Part shown: in pieces, positions 12,363-21,126 of the stretch
How positions within the stretch are numbered: the stretch's first letter is position 1
Layout: each line of letters begins with the position of its first letter
Source of the DNA: Streptomyces katrae
GTDB taxonomy: Bacteria > Actinomycetota > Actinomycetes > Streptomycetales > Streptomycetaceae
Assembly (NCBI RefSeq): GCF_000717655.1
Contig: NZ_JNZY01000010.1
Span: 372,001-436,000, forward strand
Direction: 5' to 3'
DNA length: 64,000 bases
The notes under the pieces: generated by a model
Database searches by the model: none
What the model saw: the letters and a program-made list of their open reading frames with translations, nothing else
What the model was told of the DNA's origin: nothing
Position numbers and translations under genes: made by a program

Positions 12363-13808
12363 TCAGACCGCCGGGGCCGGGTACGTGGGGTACTCGACGC
12401 CCGAGACGTGCTGGACGACGCGGATGACCTGGCACGAGTAGCCGAACTCGTTGTCGTACCAGAGGTAGAGGATCGCGTTGTCGCCGTCGACCTTGGTGGC
12501 GCCCGCATCGATGATCGACGCGTGGCGCGAGCCGACGAAGTCCATCGAGACCGCGTCGGGGGCGGTGGTGAAGTCGATCTGGCGCTTGAGCGGCGAGTGC
12601 AGGGAGACGTCGCGGAGGTGGTCGAGGACTTCCTCACGGGTGGTCTCGCGGCCCAGGCGCAGGCTCAGGATGGCGATCGAGACGTCCGGGACGGGGACGC
12701 GGATCGAGCTGCCGGTGATCGGCGCCTTGAGGTCGGGCAGCGCCTTGGCGACGGCGGACGCGGCACCCGTCTCGGTGATGACCATGTTGAGCGGCGCGGA
12801 ACGGCCGCGGCGGTCGGCCTTGTGGTAGTTGTCCAGCAGGTTCTGGTCGTTCGTGAACGAGTGGACGGTCTCCACGTGGCCGCGCAGCACGCCGTACTCG
12901 TCGTCCATGGCCTTCAGCGGCGGGACGATCGCGTTGGTGGTGCAGGAGGCGCAGGACAGGATCTGCTCGTCCGGCTTGATCGTGTCGTGGTTGACACCGT
13001 GGACGATGTTCGGGACGTCGCCCTTGCCCGGGGCGGTCAGGACGACCTTGTCGATGCCCGGGCGCAGGTGCTTGGACAGACCCTCACGGTCACGCCACTT
13101 GCCCGTGTTGTCGATGAGGATGGCGTCCTTGATGCCGTACGCGGTGTAGTCGACCTCGGACGGGTCGTTCGCGTAGATCACCTTGATCGCGTTGCCGTTG
13201 GCGATGATCGTGTTCGTCGCCTCGTCCACGGTGATGGTGCCCTGGAACTGGCCGTGGATCGAGTCGCGGCGCAGCAGGGAGGCGCGCTTGACGATGTCCT
13301 GGTCGCCGCCCTGGCGGACGACGATGGCGCGCAGGCGCAGACCGTTGCCGGAGCCGGCCTTCTCGATGAGCAGCCGGGCGACGAGGCGGCCGATGCGGCC
13401 GAAGCCGTACAGGACGACGTCGCGGCCGTCGCCGCGCTCGAGCTTGTTCGCACCGGTGGCACCGGCGACGGCCTCGGCGGTGAACTGCTCCACCGACAGG
13501 CCGCGGTCGTCGCTCTTGTACTCCGCGGCGAGCATGCCGATGTCGATCTGGGACGGGCCGAGATCGAGCGTGGTGAGCACCTGCAGGAACGGCAGCGTCT
13601 CGGTGACCGAGAGCTCCTCACCGTCGATCTGCCGGGCGAATCGGTGGGTCTTCAGGATGCTGACCACCGACTTGTTCACCAAGGAGCGGCTGTGCAGCAG
13701 GATCGTCACGTCCTGCTCACGGTGCAGCTTCCCGATGATCGGGATCATCGACTCCGCGATCTCCTCGCGGTTCTTCCAGTTGGTGAACGAGTCGTCATTG
13801 ACAGTCAC
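12363..13808 (-). CDS. glyceraldehyde-3-phosphate dehydrogenase, long form with N-terminal extension
   Basis: Converts glyceraldehyde-3-phosphate to 1,3-bisphosphoglycerate or the reverse. The catalytic motif SCASCTTNAIVPPLKAM is intact, the NAD fold begins VVLYGFGRIGRLVARLL, and WYDNEFGYSCQVIRVV closes the protein. At 481 aa it is about 140 residues longer than classical GAPDH; the extra N-terminal part (NWKNREEIAESMIPIIGKL; SVVSILKTHRFAR) is shared with a long actinobacterial paralogue family. This is probably a second GAPDH rather than the glycolytic one, since no pgk or tpi lies beside it. The start is GTG at 13808. A palindrome and possible promoter lie upstream. Confidence 0.93.
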   Translation of the reverse strand: MTVNDDSFTNWKNREEIAESMIPIIGKLHREQDVTILLHSRSLVNKSVVSILKTHRFARQIDGEELSVTETLPFLQVLTTLDLGPSQIDIGMLAAEYKSDDRGLSVEQFTAEAVAGATGANKLERGDGRDVVLYGFGRIGRLVARLLIEKAGSGNGLRLRAIVVRQGGDQDIVKRASLLRRDSIHGQFQGTITVDEATNTIIANGNAIKVIYANDPSEVDYTAYGIKDAILIDNTGKWRDREGLSKHLRPGIDKVVLTAPGKGDVPNIVHGVNHDTIKPDEQILSCASCTTNAIVPPLKAMDDEYGVLRGHVETVHSFTNDQNLLDNYHKADRRGRSAPLNMVITETGAASAVAKALPDLKAPITGSSIRVPVPDVSIAILSLRLGRETTREEVLDHLRDVSLHSPLKRQIDFTTAPDAVSMDFVGSRHASIIDAGATKVDGDNAILYLWYDNEFGYSCQVIRVVQHVSGVEYPTYPAPAV

Positions 13809-13858
13809 AGGTTTATCTTTCGAGCTAGGCGGCGCTCACATGCTAACCCCACGCCACT

Positions 13859-13894
13859 TTGATCACTCAAGGGGTACCGCCTGAGCGGTGGTAC
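13859..13894 (-). promoter_or_regulatory. inverted repeats in the GAPDH promoter region
   Basis: Two nested signals lie 50-86 bases upstream of the GAPDH start: TTGA-N4-TCAA at 13859-13870, and GTACCGC-N7-GTGGTAC at 13874-13894 (arms pair with one G-T wobble). On the minus strand TTGAGT with TAGCAT 19 bases on could be a promoter. Likely operators, with no regulator identified. Confidence 0.35.
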
Positions 13895-14005
13895 ATGGGG
13901 TTATGTCTCATTTGCCCCTCGGGTGATCCTGTGAATGGTCCACGCGCCGGCGGAGCGGGGGAGCGGGAGGAGCGAGGGGTGGCAGTGAAGGCGGCCCGGG
14001 CGGGG

Positions 14006-14878
14006 TCAGCCGGCGATCGGGTACATGGACCCCCGGCGCCCCTCCGCCGAGGTCAGCCACTCCAGCTTCTCGGCCGTGTCAGTGGCCGGCAGCGGGGTGT
14101 GCAGCACGATCGACAGGTCGGGCCGGGCCGGTACCCGCAACTGGGTCGACTCGACGAACAGCGTCCCCACGACGGGGTGCTCGATCTCCTTCTGTATCTG
14201 ACCGCCGGGCCGGATGTCCCGCTGCTCCCACAGCTCGGCGAACTCCGGGCTGACCTCCCGGGCCTCCTCGACGACCGCCTGGAACCCCTCGTCCTCGGGC
14301 CATTCCGAGCACGCCGCCCGGTACTGGGCGACCACGGTGCAGGCGATCTCCTCCCAGTGCCGCGAACGGGCCTTGTAGATGGGGTCGGTGAAGAACGCGA
14401 TCAGGCAGTTCTGCACGATCTCCGGGCGCATCCCGAGCACCATCGCGGCCGCGTCGTTGTAGAGCACCGTGTTCCAGTAGGCGTCCATGATGTGCGCGGG
14501 GAACGGCATCCACGCGTCGATCAGCCGCTTCAGCCCCTGGCACATGTCCCGGTCGGCCGGCGCCACCTCGAGGGCCGGCGGGTTGAGCCCCGCCAGTACG
14601 TACAGGTGCCGGCGCTCGGCGCTGGTCAGCTGCAGGACCCGGCCGACCGAGTCGAGGACCTGCGGCGACACCGTGATGTCCCGGCCCTGCTCCAGCCACT
14701 GGTACCAGGACACCCCGACCCCGGCGAGCACGGCGACCTCCTCGCGGCGCAGTCCCGGGGTGCGGCGGCGGGCCCCGCCGTCCGGCAGGCCCGCCTGCGT
14801 GGGAGTGATCCTCGCCCGTCTGCTCATCAGGAACTCGCGCAGTTCGGAACGGCGGTGCCTGTCGATCGGTGTAGCCAC
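14006..14878 (-). CDS. XRE-family transcriptional regulator with MmyB-like ligand-binding domain
   Basis: The 290-aa protein has an N-terminal helix-turn-helix (RREEVAVLAGVGVSWYQWLEQGR at about 45-66). A long C-terminal domain beginning LSAERRHLYVLAGLNPP-like and containing YWNTVLYNDAAAMVLGM fits the MmyB/PAS-like ligand-binding fold common in Streptomyces. It diverges from a DHA2 drug-efflux gene, so it probably controls that pump. The start is GTG at 14878 with GGGAG 5 bases upstream. A TGGTG-T-CACCA palindrome lies in the shared promoter. Confidence 0.88.
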   Translation of the reverse strand: MATPIDRHRRSELREFLMSRRARITPTQAGLPDGGARRRTPGLRREEVAVLAGVGVSWYQWLEQGRDITVSPQVLDSVGRVLQLTSAERRHLYVLAGLNPPALEVAPADRDMCQGLKRLIDAWMPFPAHIMDAYWNTVLYNDAAAMVLGMRPEIVQNCLIAFFTDPIYKARSRHWEEIACTVVAQYRAACSEWPEDEGFQAVVEEAREVSPEFAELWEQRDIRPGGQIQKEIEHPVVGTLFVESTQLRVPARPDLSIVLHTPLPATDTAEKLEWLTSAEGRRGSMYPIAG

Positions 14879-14902
14879 TCACTCCCCCTGTCAGCTGCCT
14901 GG

Positions 14903-14913
14903 TGGTGTCACCA
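14903..14913. promoter_or_regulatory. palindrome between XRE regulator and efflux pump
   Basis: TGGTGTCACCA is a perfect 5+1+5 palindrome in the 89-base intergenic region between the divergent regulator and transporter. It is a candidate operator for the regulator. Confidence 0.4.
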
Positions 14914-14967
14914 ACAGGATAAGTTCCCACTCTCCACGGGCATTCCCGGGCCGCGAGGGTGGTGGCC

Positions 14968-16413
14968 ATGGCGATCGATACTCATACGACGACGGCAATG
15001 ACGACAACCACCACCACCGGCTCCGGGGCGGCAGCCCCCGCCCCCGCGAACGACCGGCTCACGGGCCGGGCCAAACTGGTCCTCTTCGTGCTCTGCGCCG
15101 CCCAGTTCATGGTGGCCCTCGACTTCTCCGTACTGAACGTGGCCCTGCCCGCCCTCGGCAAGGACCTGGGCCTGAGTCAGTCGGCCCTGCAATGGGCGGT
15201 CACCGCCTTCGCGCTGCCCTCCGGAGGCTTCCTCCTCCTCTTCGGCCGGATCGCCGACCTGTACGGACGCAAGAAGCTGTTCCTGATCGGCCTCACGCTC
15301 TTCGGTGCGGCCTCGCTCCTGGCCACCCTGGCCTGGGACCCGGCGTCCTTCCTGGCCGGGCGCGCCCTGCAGGGCCTCGGCGCGGCGGTCATCGTGCCGA
15401 CCGGCATGTCCCTGCTGACCACCACGTTCCCCGAGGGCCCGCTGCGCGACAAGGCGATCGGCATCTCCGGCACCCTGCTGTCCCTCGGCTTCACCATCGG
15501 CATGGTCCTCGGCGGCGTCATGACCGACACCCTCGGCTGGCGCTCCACGATGGCGCTGCTCGCGGTCACCTCGGTCATCGTGCTCGCCCTCGCCCCCGGT
15601 CTGCTGCCCGAGTCGCGGAACCCGGACCGGCCCCGCCTGGACGTCCCGGGTGCCGTCACCGTCACCGGCGGCCTGCTCGCGCTGATCTACTCCCTGTCCA
15701 CCGCGGCCCAGCGGGGCTTCGGCGGCGTGGACGTCTGGGGCACGCTGCTCGCCGGTCTGGCCCTGCTCGGCGCCTTCGCGGTCGCGGAGTCGAAGACCCC
15801 GGCCCCGCTGGTCTCGCTCCCGATGCTGAAGCGGCGCACCATCGCCTGGGGGAACTTCGCCGGCCTGGTGACCTTCGCGATGATGTCGACGGTCATCTTC
15901 GTCCTGACCCTGTACCTCCAGGAGACGCTCGAGCTGTCCTCCTTCCGGACCGGCCTGGTCTTCGGCGTCCAGGGCGTCGCATCGGCCCTCGCCGGCTCCT
16001 ACGCCCCGAAGGTCATCGGCCGCTTCGGCGCCCGGCGCACGCTGGTCGGCTCGCTGCTCGGCCAGGGGCTCCTGACCGCGGCGCTGCTGGCGGTGGGCGC
16101 CGAGTCGGGTGCGCTGGTGGCGACCGTCGCCGTCTCGGTGGCCAGCATGTTCCACCTCGGCGCGATCATCTCGTACGGGCTGACGGTGACGAGCGGCGTG
16201 CCGGACGAGGAGCAGGGCCTGGCGACGGGCCTGGTCACCACGACGCAGCAGGTCGGCCTCACCATCGGGATCCCGCTGCTCGGTGTCCTGGCCACGACGC
16301 AGGCCTCGCTCTTCGACGGGGTCCGCACGGTCCTGGCGATCGACGCGGCGATCGTGCTCGCGGCGGCGGTCCTGGTGGGCTTCGGCCTGGGAAGCCGTAC
16401 GAAGAAGGTGTGA
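14968..16413 (+). CDS. MFS transporter, DHA2 (14-TM) drug:H+ antiporter
   Basis: Membrane efflux protein of about 480 residues. After a Thr-rich leader, TM1 contains CAAQFMVALDFSVLNVALPAL (motif D1-like). The loop GRIADLYGRKKLFLIG is the MFS signature between TM2 and TM3, and TM5 has LLSLGFTIGMVLGG (motif C of drug antiporters). ATG at 14968 is preferred because GAGG lies 9 bases upstream; GTG at 14959 is in frame but too close to it. The gene is controlled presumably by the divergent XRE regulator. Substrate unknown. Confidence 0.9.
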   Translation: MAIDTHTTTAMTTTTTTGSGAAAPAPANDRLTGRAKLVLFVLCAAQFMVALDFSVLNVALPALGKDLGLSQSALQWAVTAFALPSGGFLLLFGRIADLYGRKKLFLIGLTLFGAASLLATLAWDPASFLAGRALQGLGAAVIVPTGMSLLTTTFPEGPLRDKAIGISGTLLSLGFTIGMVLGGVMTDTLGWRSTMALLAVTSVIVLALAPGLLPESRNPDRPRLDVPGAVTVTGGLLALIYSLSTAAQRGFGGVDVWGTLLAGLALLGAFAVAESKTPAPLVSLPMLKRRTIAWGNFAGLVTFAMMSTVIFVLTLYLQETLELSSFRTGLVFGVQGVASALAGSYAPKVIGRFGARRTLVGSLLGQGLLTAALLAVGAESGALVATVAVSVASMFHLGAIISYGLTVTSGVPDEEQGLATGLVTTTQQVGLTIGIPLLGVLATTQASLFDGVRTVLAIDAAIVLAAAVLVGFGLGSRTKKV

Positions 16414-16447
16414 CAGGGACCGAGGACGCCCGGCGGCGGCCGGGACC

Positions 16448-16488
16448 GGGGACCGGAAGCGGAGGCCAACCTCCGCCCACCGGTCCCC
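16448..16488 (+). terminator. hairpin terminator after the DHA2 pump
   Basis: GGGGACCGG (16448-16456) pairs with CCGGTCCCC (16480-16488), and GCGGAGG (16459-16465) pairs with CCTCCGC (16470-16476) around a CCAA loop. It lies 35 bases after the transporter stop and before the convergent small gene, so it may serve both directions. Confidence 0.75.
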
Positions 16489-16529
16489 GTCCGGTTTCCG
16501 CACCCGACTCCGTTCCACCGGGCCCGGCC

Positions 16530-16856
16530 TCAGGCCCGTGTCCACCGGGGTGGGTTGCCCGGGGAGGCGGGCTCCGGTGCGGGTTCCGGGCCGCGCAGGT
16601 GGAGGTCGCGGACCGTGGCCGCGATCTCGCGTTCGAAGTGCTCCCAGGAGACCAGCCGTCGCCAGGCCGGATCCGGCTGCCCCGGCACGGTGGCGCCGCG
16701 CGCCGCCCACTCCCGGGCGAGTTGCTCGAACAGCGGGGCGGCCGCGGCCGCGTGGGCCGGCTGCCGGGGAGTGGGGACGTACAGGGGGCGGCCGCCGTCA
16801 TCCGGAGCCGCCCGGTGTCGCGCCGTGGTGGTGAGCGTGGAGCGCGTCGTCGTCAT
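16530..16856 (-). CDS. hypothetical protein
   Basis: A 108-aa soluble protein with a Thr-rich start (TTTRSTLTTTARHR), a helical middle (PLFEQLAREWAARGATVPGQ, then WRRLVSWEHFEREIAATVRDL) and a Pro-rich tail. Family not recognised. ATG at 16856 is the best start. The helical core suggests a small interaction protein. It faces a long noncoding region. Confidence 0.55.
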   Translation of the reverse strand: MTTTRSTLTTTARHRAAPDDGGRPLYVPTPRQPAHAAAAAPLFEQLAREWAARGATVPGQPDPAWRRLVSWEHFEREIAATVRDLHLRGPEPAPEPASPGNPPRWTRA

Positions 16857-17429
16857 GCTTGCGCAAACGATTCCCTGGGCGGCGGGGACACGGACGGCCG
16901 CGGGCCGGGGCCGGAGCCGCCCTCCGGCTTGACGACTCGGAATCCGGACCACCGGCCGACACGCCGGGGGTCTCCCCGTTGAATGCGTCAATTCCCTTGT
17001 GCTGTACGGGGGTTCGGGCCGAATCGGTCTGTCATTCTTTATCGCCGGACTGCGTCTTCGGTAATGGTGACCTTTTCCTCGAAAGGAACCCCGGGTTTCC
17101 GGACATTGTGATGACCGGACCCGACGGGCGTCTTCGCTGGTGGTGACGCCGCGGTTGACCCGACGTTTCCCGATGTCAGCGTGGTTTCGGCCCCGCAGGC
17201 CAGAAGTCTGCCGTTCTTGGCCGAGGTCGGCCTCGTTCGATTTGGCGGTGCGTTCCTCTTGTCTCATCATGTGAACGGACGTCAGGTTGCAGCCTCGCTC
17301 GCCAACTCCATGCGACGTGCGCATTGTTGACTGATCAACCGGTGAAAGTGGTGTGAGTTCCACCACGCCGCCCCGACGCGTCACCTGTCTCCCGCCTATT
17401 CAACTTTCATCTTTCGAGGTAAAGGCAGC
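16857..17429. other. 573-base noncoding region of lower GC upstream of the Lux-like operon
   Basis: No open frame here has the expected codon pattern. The stretch from about 16980 to 17420 is visibly richer in A and T than its surroundings (for example TCATTCTTTATCGCC and CAACTTTCATCTTTCGAGG). GTGG-N8-CCAC near 17351 is a minor inverted repeat. AAAGG 5-6 bases before the ATG at 17430 is the ribosome-binding site. The region likely holds the promoter and long leader of the operon that follows. Confidence 0.6.
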
Positions 17430-18704
17430 ATGCCCGTCCAGCAGTTTTCAGACCTCGTGCGTTTCGCCCGGCACGCCTCTCCTTTCTACGCCGACCTCTA
17501 CGCGGACCTGCCACCGCACGTGAGCCGGATCACCGACGTTCCCGTCGTGGACCAGGACAGGTTCTGGGCAGCCAACACCCTGCACGACAACCGCGTCCTG
17601 ACCGCCCCCCTCGGGGAAGCCGTCGTGTTCAAGACGGGCGGCACCACGGGCACGCCGCGGTTCTCCTGCTACACCCGTGAGGAATGGCAGGAGTTCGTCA
17701 CCGCCTTCGGTGCCGGGATGGTCGACGCCGGCCTGCGGCCCGGGCACAGGGTCGCCGACCTCTTCTACGCCGGTGAGCTCTACGCCAGCTTCCTGTTCAT
17801 CCTGGACTCGCTCGCGCACGCCCCCGTCGCCAACGTCCGGCTGCCCATAGGCGGCGGCGCCCCGCTGGAGTCGACGGTCACCACGCTCGAGGACTTCGCC
17901 GCCCACGTCCTCGCCGGCACGCCGACCACCCTCTGCCGACTCGCCGAGCACCTGACCTCCGCCGGCCGCCAACTGTCCGGCGTGGAGTACCTGTTCTTCG
18001 GCGGGGAAGCCCTCTTCGCCGACCAGCGCCGCCTCCTTTCGGCCGCCTTCCCGGGCGCCACGCCACGTTCGCTCGGCTACGCCAGCGTCGACGGCGGCCT
18101 CCTCGGCCGCCCGGTGCCCGGCACGGACGACGACCCGCGCACGCACCGCCCGTTCACCCCGCACACCCTCGTCGAGATCCTCGACGAGACGACCGGCGAA
18201 CCGATCCGCGAGCCGGGCCGGCCCGGACGGGTCGTCGTCACCCAGCTTTTCCGCCGCCTCATGCCCGTCATCCGCTATCCCGCCGGCGACCGCGCCGAGT
18301 GGACCGACGCCGAGGGCGGTGCCTTCCGCATCCTCGGCCGGGCCGAGGAAGGCGTACGCGTCGGCCCCGTCTCGCTGTACTGGCAGGACGCCACGGACGC
18401 CGTCGCCGAGGCCGACACCGCCGGCAGGGTCACGGGCATGCAGCTCGTCGTCCGCCGATGGGACGGCCGCGACGGACTCGTCCTGCGCCTGGCCACCGCC
18501 CCCGGCCAGGACCCGGCCGGCCTGGAGGTCTTCGCCAAGGAGGTCGTCACCGGGCTGAACACCGCCCGGCCGCTCTACCCCGACAGCGTCGCCGCGGGAT
18601 TCGTCCACCCGCTCCGCGTCGAGTGGGCCCGCCACCGCGACCTGGTGGTCAACTCCCGCTCCGGCAAGCTCGTCCGCGTCATCGACGAGAGGCCGACCGC
18701 ATGA
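17430..18704 (+). CDS. EhpF/PaaK-like adenylate-forming enzyme
   Basis: A 424-aa member of the ANL superfamily that activates a carboxylic acid as acyl-AMP. The phosphate-binding loop is FKTGGTTGTPRFS (residues 67-79). FGGEALFADQRRLL, GYASVDGGLLG and YPAGDRAEW follow the PaaK/EhpF pattern. EhpF of Pantoea, required in griseoluteic acid biosynthesis, is a similar short ANL enzyme thought to work with a reductase. Here a LuxC-type reductase is encoded three genes downstream, which supports a carboxylate-to-aldehyde role. Substrate unknown. It is the first gene of a five-gene coupled operon, and its stop overlaps the next start (ATGA). Confidence 0.8.
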   Translation: MPVQQFSDLVRFARHASPFYADLYADLPPHVSRITDVPVVDQDRFWAANTLHDNRVLTAPLGEAVVFKTGGTTGTPRFSCYTREEWQEFVTAFGAGMVDAGLRPGHRVADLFYAGELYASFLFILDSLAHAPVANVRLPIGGGAPLESTVTTLEDFAAHVLAGTPTTLCRLAEHLTSAGRQLSGVEYLFFGGEALFADQRRLLSAAFPGATPRSLGYASVDGGLLGRPVPGTDDDPRTHRPFTPHTLVEILDETTGEPIREPGRPGRVVVTQLFRRLMPVIRYPAGDRAEWTDAEGGAFRILGRAEEGVRVGPVSLYWQDATDAVAEADTAGRVTGMQLVVRRWDGRDGLVLRLATAPGQDPAGLEVFAKEVVTGLNTARPLYPDSVAAGFVHPLRVEWARHRDLVVNSRSGKLVRVIDERPTA

Positions 18705-19993
18705 CCGCCCCGGCGCCCGAGGCCGCCGGCCGGCGGCTCCCCCTCGTCCTGCGCAACCGCGCCTTCGGGACCGTATGGCTGGGCCAGGTGCTCACCCAGG
18801 CCGGCGTCCGCATGTTCCAGGTGGGCATCTCCTGGTGGCTCATCGGCTACGCCACCTCCGGCGACGGCGGATTCGCGGCAGGGCTGTTCATGGCCGTCAG
18901 CACGCTGCCCGCCGTGGTCCTCGCCCCGTTCGTCGCCCGCGCCATCGCCCGCTTCGCCCACCGCTCGCTGCTGCGCACCGCCGCCGGCGGCGCCGGAGCG
19001 GCCGCTGCCGCTCTGGCCGTCTGGGCCTGCGCGAGCGACCTGCCCGTCGCCGCGGCCTACGCGGCGGCCCTCGCCCTGGCGACCTGCCAGGCCTTCTTCG
19101 ACCCGTGCCTGACCACCTCCGTCCCCGAGCTCGTGGACGACGCGGACATCGAAGCCGCGACCGGCTTCGAGCTGTCCACCCAGTCGCTGGCGAGCCTCGG
19201 CGGAGCCCTCCTGGGCGCTGTCGTCGTGGACGCCGCCGGAGTGGCCGGTCTCGCCGTGGGCTGCGCAGCCGCCTACGCCACGGCCGCCCTGCTCATCGCG
19301 ACCGTACGGTTCCGCACCGCCAGTGCCGGCACCGCCGCGCACCCCGAGGAAGCGGAGGCCCCGCGGACACTGCGTCAGCTGCTGGGCGCCATGCCCTATG
19401 TCCGAGGGATCCTCCTCTGCTTCACCGCGGCCAACCTCTTCACCACGGCCGTCTTCGTCGTCATGCCGCTGTACACCGCCTCGGTGCTGCACGGCGACGG
19501 CGGCACCGTCGCCCTCCTGGAGGCCTCGCTCGGCGTGGGCACGCTCATCGGCTCCTTCACCGGCGCACGGGTACCCGGCCGGCCCGTCGTCGTCGGCACC
19601 GCGTGCCTCGCCGCGATGGCCGCAGCCCTCGCCGTGCCCGGGCTGATCGCCGCCCGGCCCGTCATCGCCGGGGCCCTGCTGGTGACCGGCTGGTGCGTCG
19701 GGGTGATCGGGGTCCGCTTCGTGGCCCTGTTCCAGCGCCTGGTTCCGGCCGCCGACAAGCCCGCGTTCTTCGCCGTCATGCAGGCCGTCCTCGGTGCGAC
19801 CTTCCCGGTCGCCTCGCTGCTCTTCGGGTTCCTCGGCGACCACCTCTCCGCCCAGACGCTGTGCCTGATCCAGGCCGCCGGACTCGTCCCCGCCGCCCTC
19901 GCCCTGGCCCTGCTGCCCGGCCACTCCCGCCCGGCGGGCGCGCCCGACCCCGCTCCCGCGCCGGAGCCGACCCCCGCAGGAGGCGCGCGATGA
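18701..19993 (+). CDS. MFS transporter, probable product exporter
   Basis: A 430-aa protein with about 12 hydrophobic segments. It opens LPLVLRNRAFGTVWLGQVLTQAGVRMFQVGISWWL, typical of MFS-3/enterobactin-exporter-like (EntS-type) carriers. The DxxxS-type loop FDPCLTTSVPELVDDADI supports this. It starts inside the stop of the adenylating enzyme and ends inside the start of the acetyltransferase. Its place within a biosynthetic operon suggests export of, or self-protection from, the product. Confidence 0.88.
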   Translation: MTAPAPEAAGRRLPLVLRNRAFGTVWLGQVLTQAGVRMFQVGISWWLIGYATSGDGGFAAGLFMAVSTLPAVVLAPFVARAIARFAHRSLLRTAAGGAGAAAAALAVWACASDLPVAAAYAAALALATCQAFFDPCLTTSVPELVDDADIEAATGFELSTQSLASLGGALLGAVVVDAAGVAGLAVGCAAAYATAALLIATVRFRTASAGTAAHPEEAEAPRTLRQLLGAMPYVRGILLCFTAANLFTTAVFVVMPLYTASVLHGDGGTVALLEASLGVGTLIGSFTGARVPGRPVVVGTACLAAMAAALAVPGLIAARPVIAGALLVTGWCVGVIGVRFVALFQRLVPAADKPAFFAVMQAVLGATFPVASLLFGFLGDHLSAQTLCLIQAAGLVPAALALALLPGHSRPAGAPDPAPAPEPTPAGGAR

Positions 19994-21126
19994 CCGCCGC
20001 GATCGAGCAGGCCACCCCGGCCGACATCGCCGATCTCCGCCAGCTCTACTACGCCGTCTACGGCCCGCACTACCCCACGGCCCTCGGCACCGACCCCGCC
20101 GAGATGTCCCGGCTCATCCGGGACCCGCACACCCTCTGGCTCGTCGCCCGCTGCCCCCGTACCGGCGCCCTCGCCGGATCCGCCGCGGTCCACAGCGAAC
20201 CCGGCAGCCGGGTCGGCCGCCTCGAAGGGCTCGCCGTCCACCCCGACCAGCGCGGAACCGGGCTCGCCGGGCAGCTGACCGAGGCCGTGTGCGCCGGCAC
20301 GCTCGATGCCGGGACGCTCGACTCGGTGTACGCCACCGTCCGTACGGTCAGCGCCGGACCCCAGCGCGTCGTGGCCCGCAACGGCTTCCGCCCCCTGGGC
20401 ATCCTGCCCAACGCCGTGGAGCTCAGCAGCCGCGAGAGCCTGGCACTCTACGCGCGTCACTCGCCCGGGGTGCTGGACCGCCGGGTACCCGTCGCCGAGG
20501 TGCCCGCCTCCCTGGTACCGCTCCTGCGCACCGCCGGGGCGAGCCTGGGCATCAGCTACGCGGACGCCCGGCCCACGCCGCCGGTGCCCGCGCCCGCCGG
20601 GCCGGCCGCGCGGCCGCTGGAGATGATCGAGGCGCCGGCCTTCGTCCGCCGCCGCTTCCACCAGCACTTCCCCGACACCGGCCGCTGGTTCTACCCGCTG
20701 CACACCCCCAACATCCTCCTCACCCCCGACGACGGCGGCTTCGAGGTTTACGCCTATCTCAACCGCACCGGCGGCTACTGCGCCCTGGTCACCGCCCACC
20801 CGGACCCGGCGGCCGCCGCCGGCTGGCTGGAGCCGGTCACCCGGACGCTCACCCGCGCCGGCGCCGGTTACGTGGAGGCACTCGTACCCCTGGAACACCA
20901 CGCCGCGCTCTCGGCCTTCGCCGCCGAGGGCTTCATCGCCGGGGCCCTGTACCCGGCCATGCGCCGGGACGGCGACGGCTTCCACGACTACGTGGTGATG
21001 TCCCGGACCACCGAGCACATCGACTTCCGCGGCGTGGTCGTCGACCCGCCCCTCCAGCCCTTCCTCGATTCCTATGTGTCGGCCTGGGCGTCGGCCCATC
21101 TGCCCGTACGTGAGGTTGCTTCATGA
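19990..21126 (+). CDS. GNAT-family acyltransferase with C-terminal extension
   Basis: The first 150 residues of this 378-aa protein form a GNAT domain (LEGLAVHPDQRGTGLAGQL is the CoA loop; VARNGFRPLGILPN the C-terminal strand). The remaining 220 residues (FHQHFPDTGRWFYPLHTPN; VEALVPLEHHAALSAFAAEGF) look like a second, degenerate GNAT-like fold. Such tandem proteins often acylate small molecules. Overlaps of 4 bases at both ends place it in the operon. Acceptor unknown. Confidence 0.75.
   Translation: MTAAIEQATPADIADLRQLYYAVYGPHYPTALGTDPAEMSRLIRDPHTLWLVARCPRTGALAGSAAVHSEPGSRVGRLEGLAVHPDQRGTGLAGQLTEAVCAGTLDAGTLDSVYATVRTVSAGPQRVVARNGFRPLGILPNAVELSSRESLALYARHSPGVLDRRVPVAEVPASLVPLLRTAGASLGISYADARPTPPVPAPAGPAARPLEMIEAPAFVRRRFHQHFPDTGRWFYPLHTPNILLTPDDGGFEVYAYLNRTGGYCALVTAHPDPAAAAGWLEPVTRTLTRAGAGYVEALVPLEHHAALSAFAAEGFIAGALYPAMRRDGDGFHDYVVMSRTTEHIDFRGVVVDPPLQPFLDSYVSAWASAHLPVREVAS

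Noticed and set aside
12408..13862. Long open frame antisense to the GAPDH gene
   Set aside because: It mirrors the GC-rich third positions of GAPDH; the product is low-complexity Asp/Val/Arg-rich and has no motifs.
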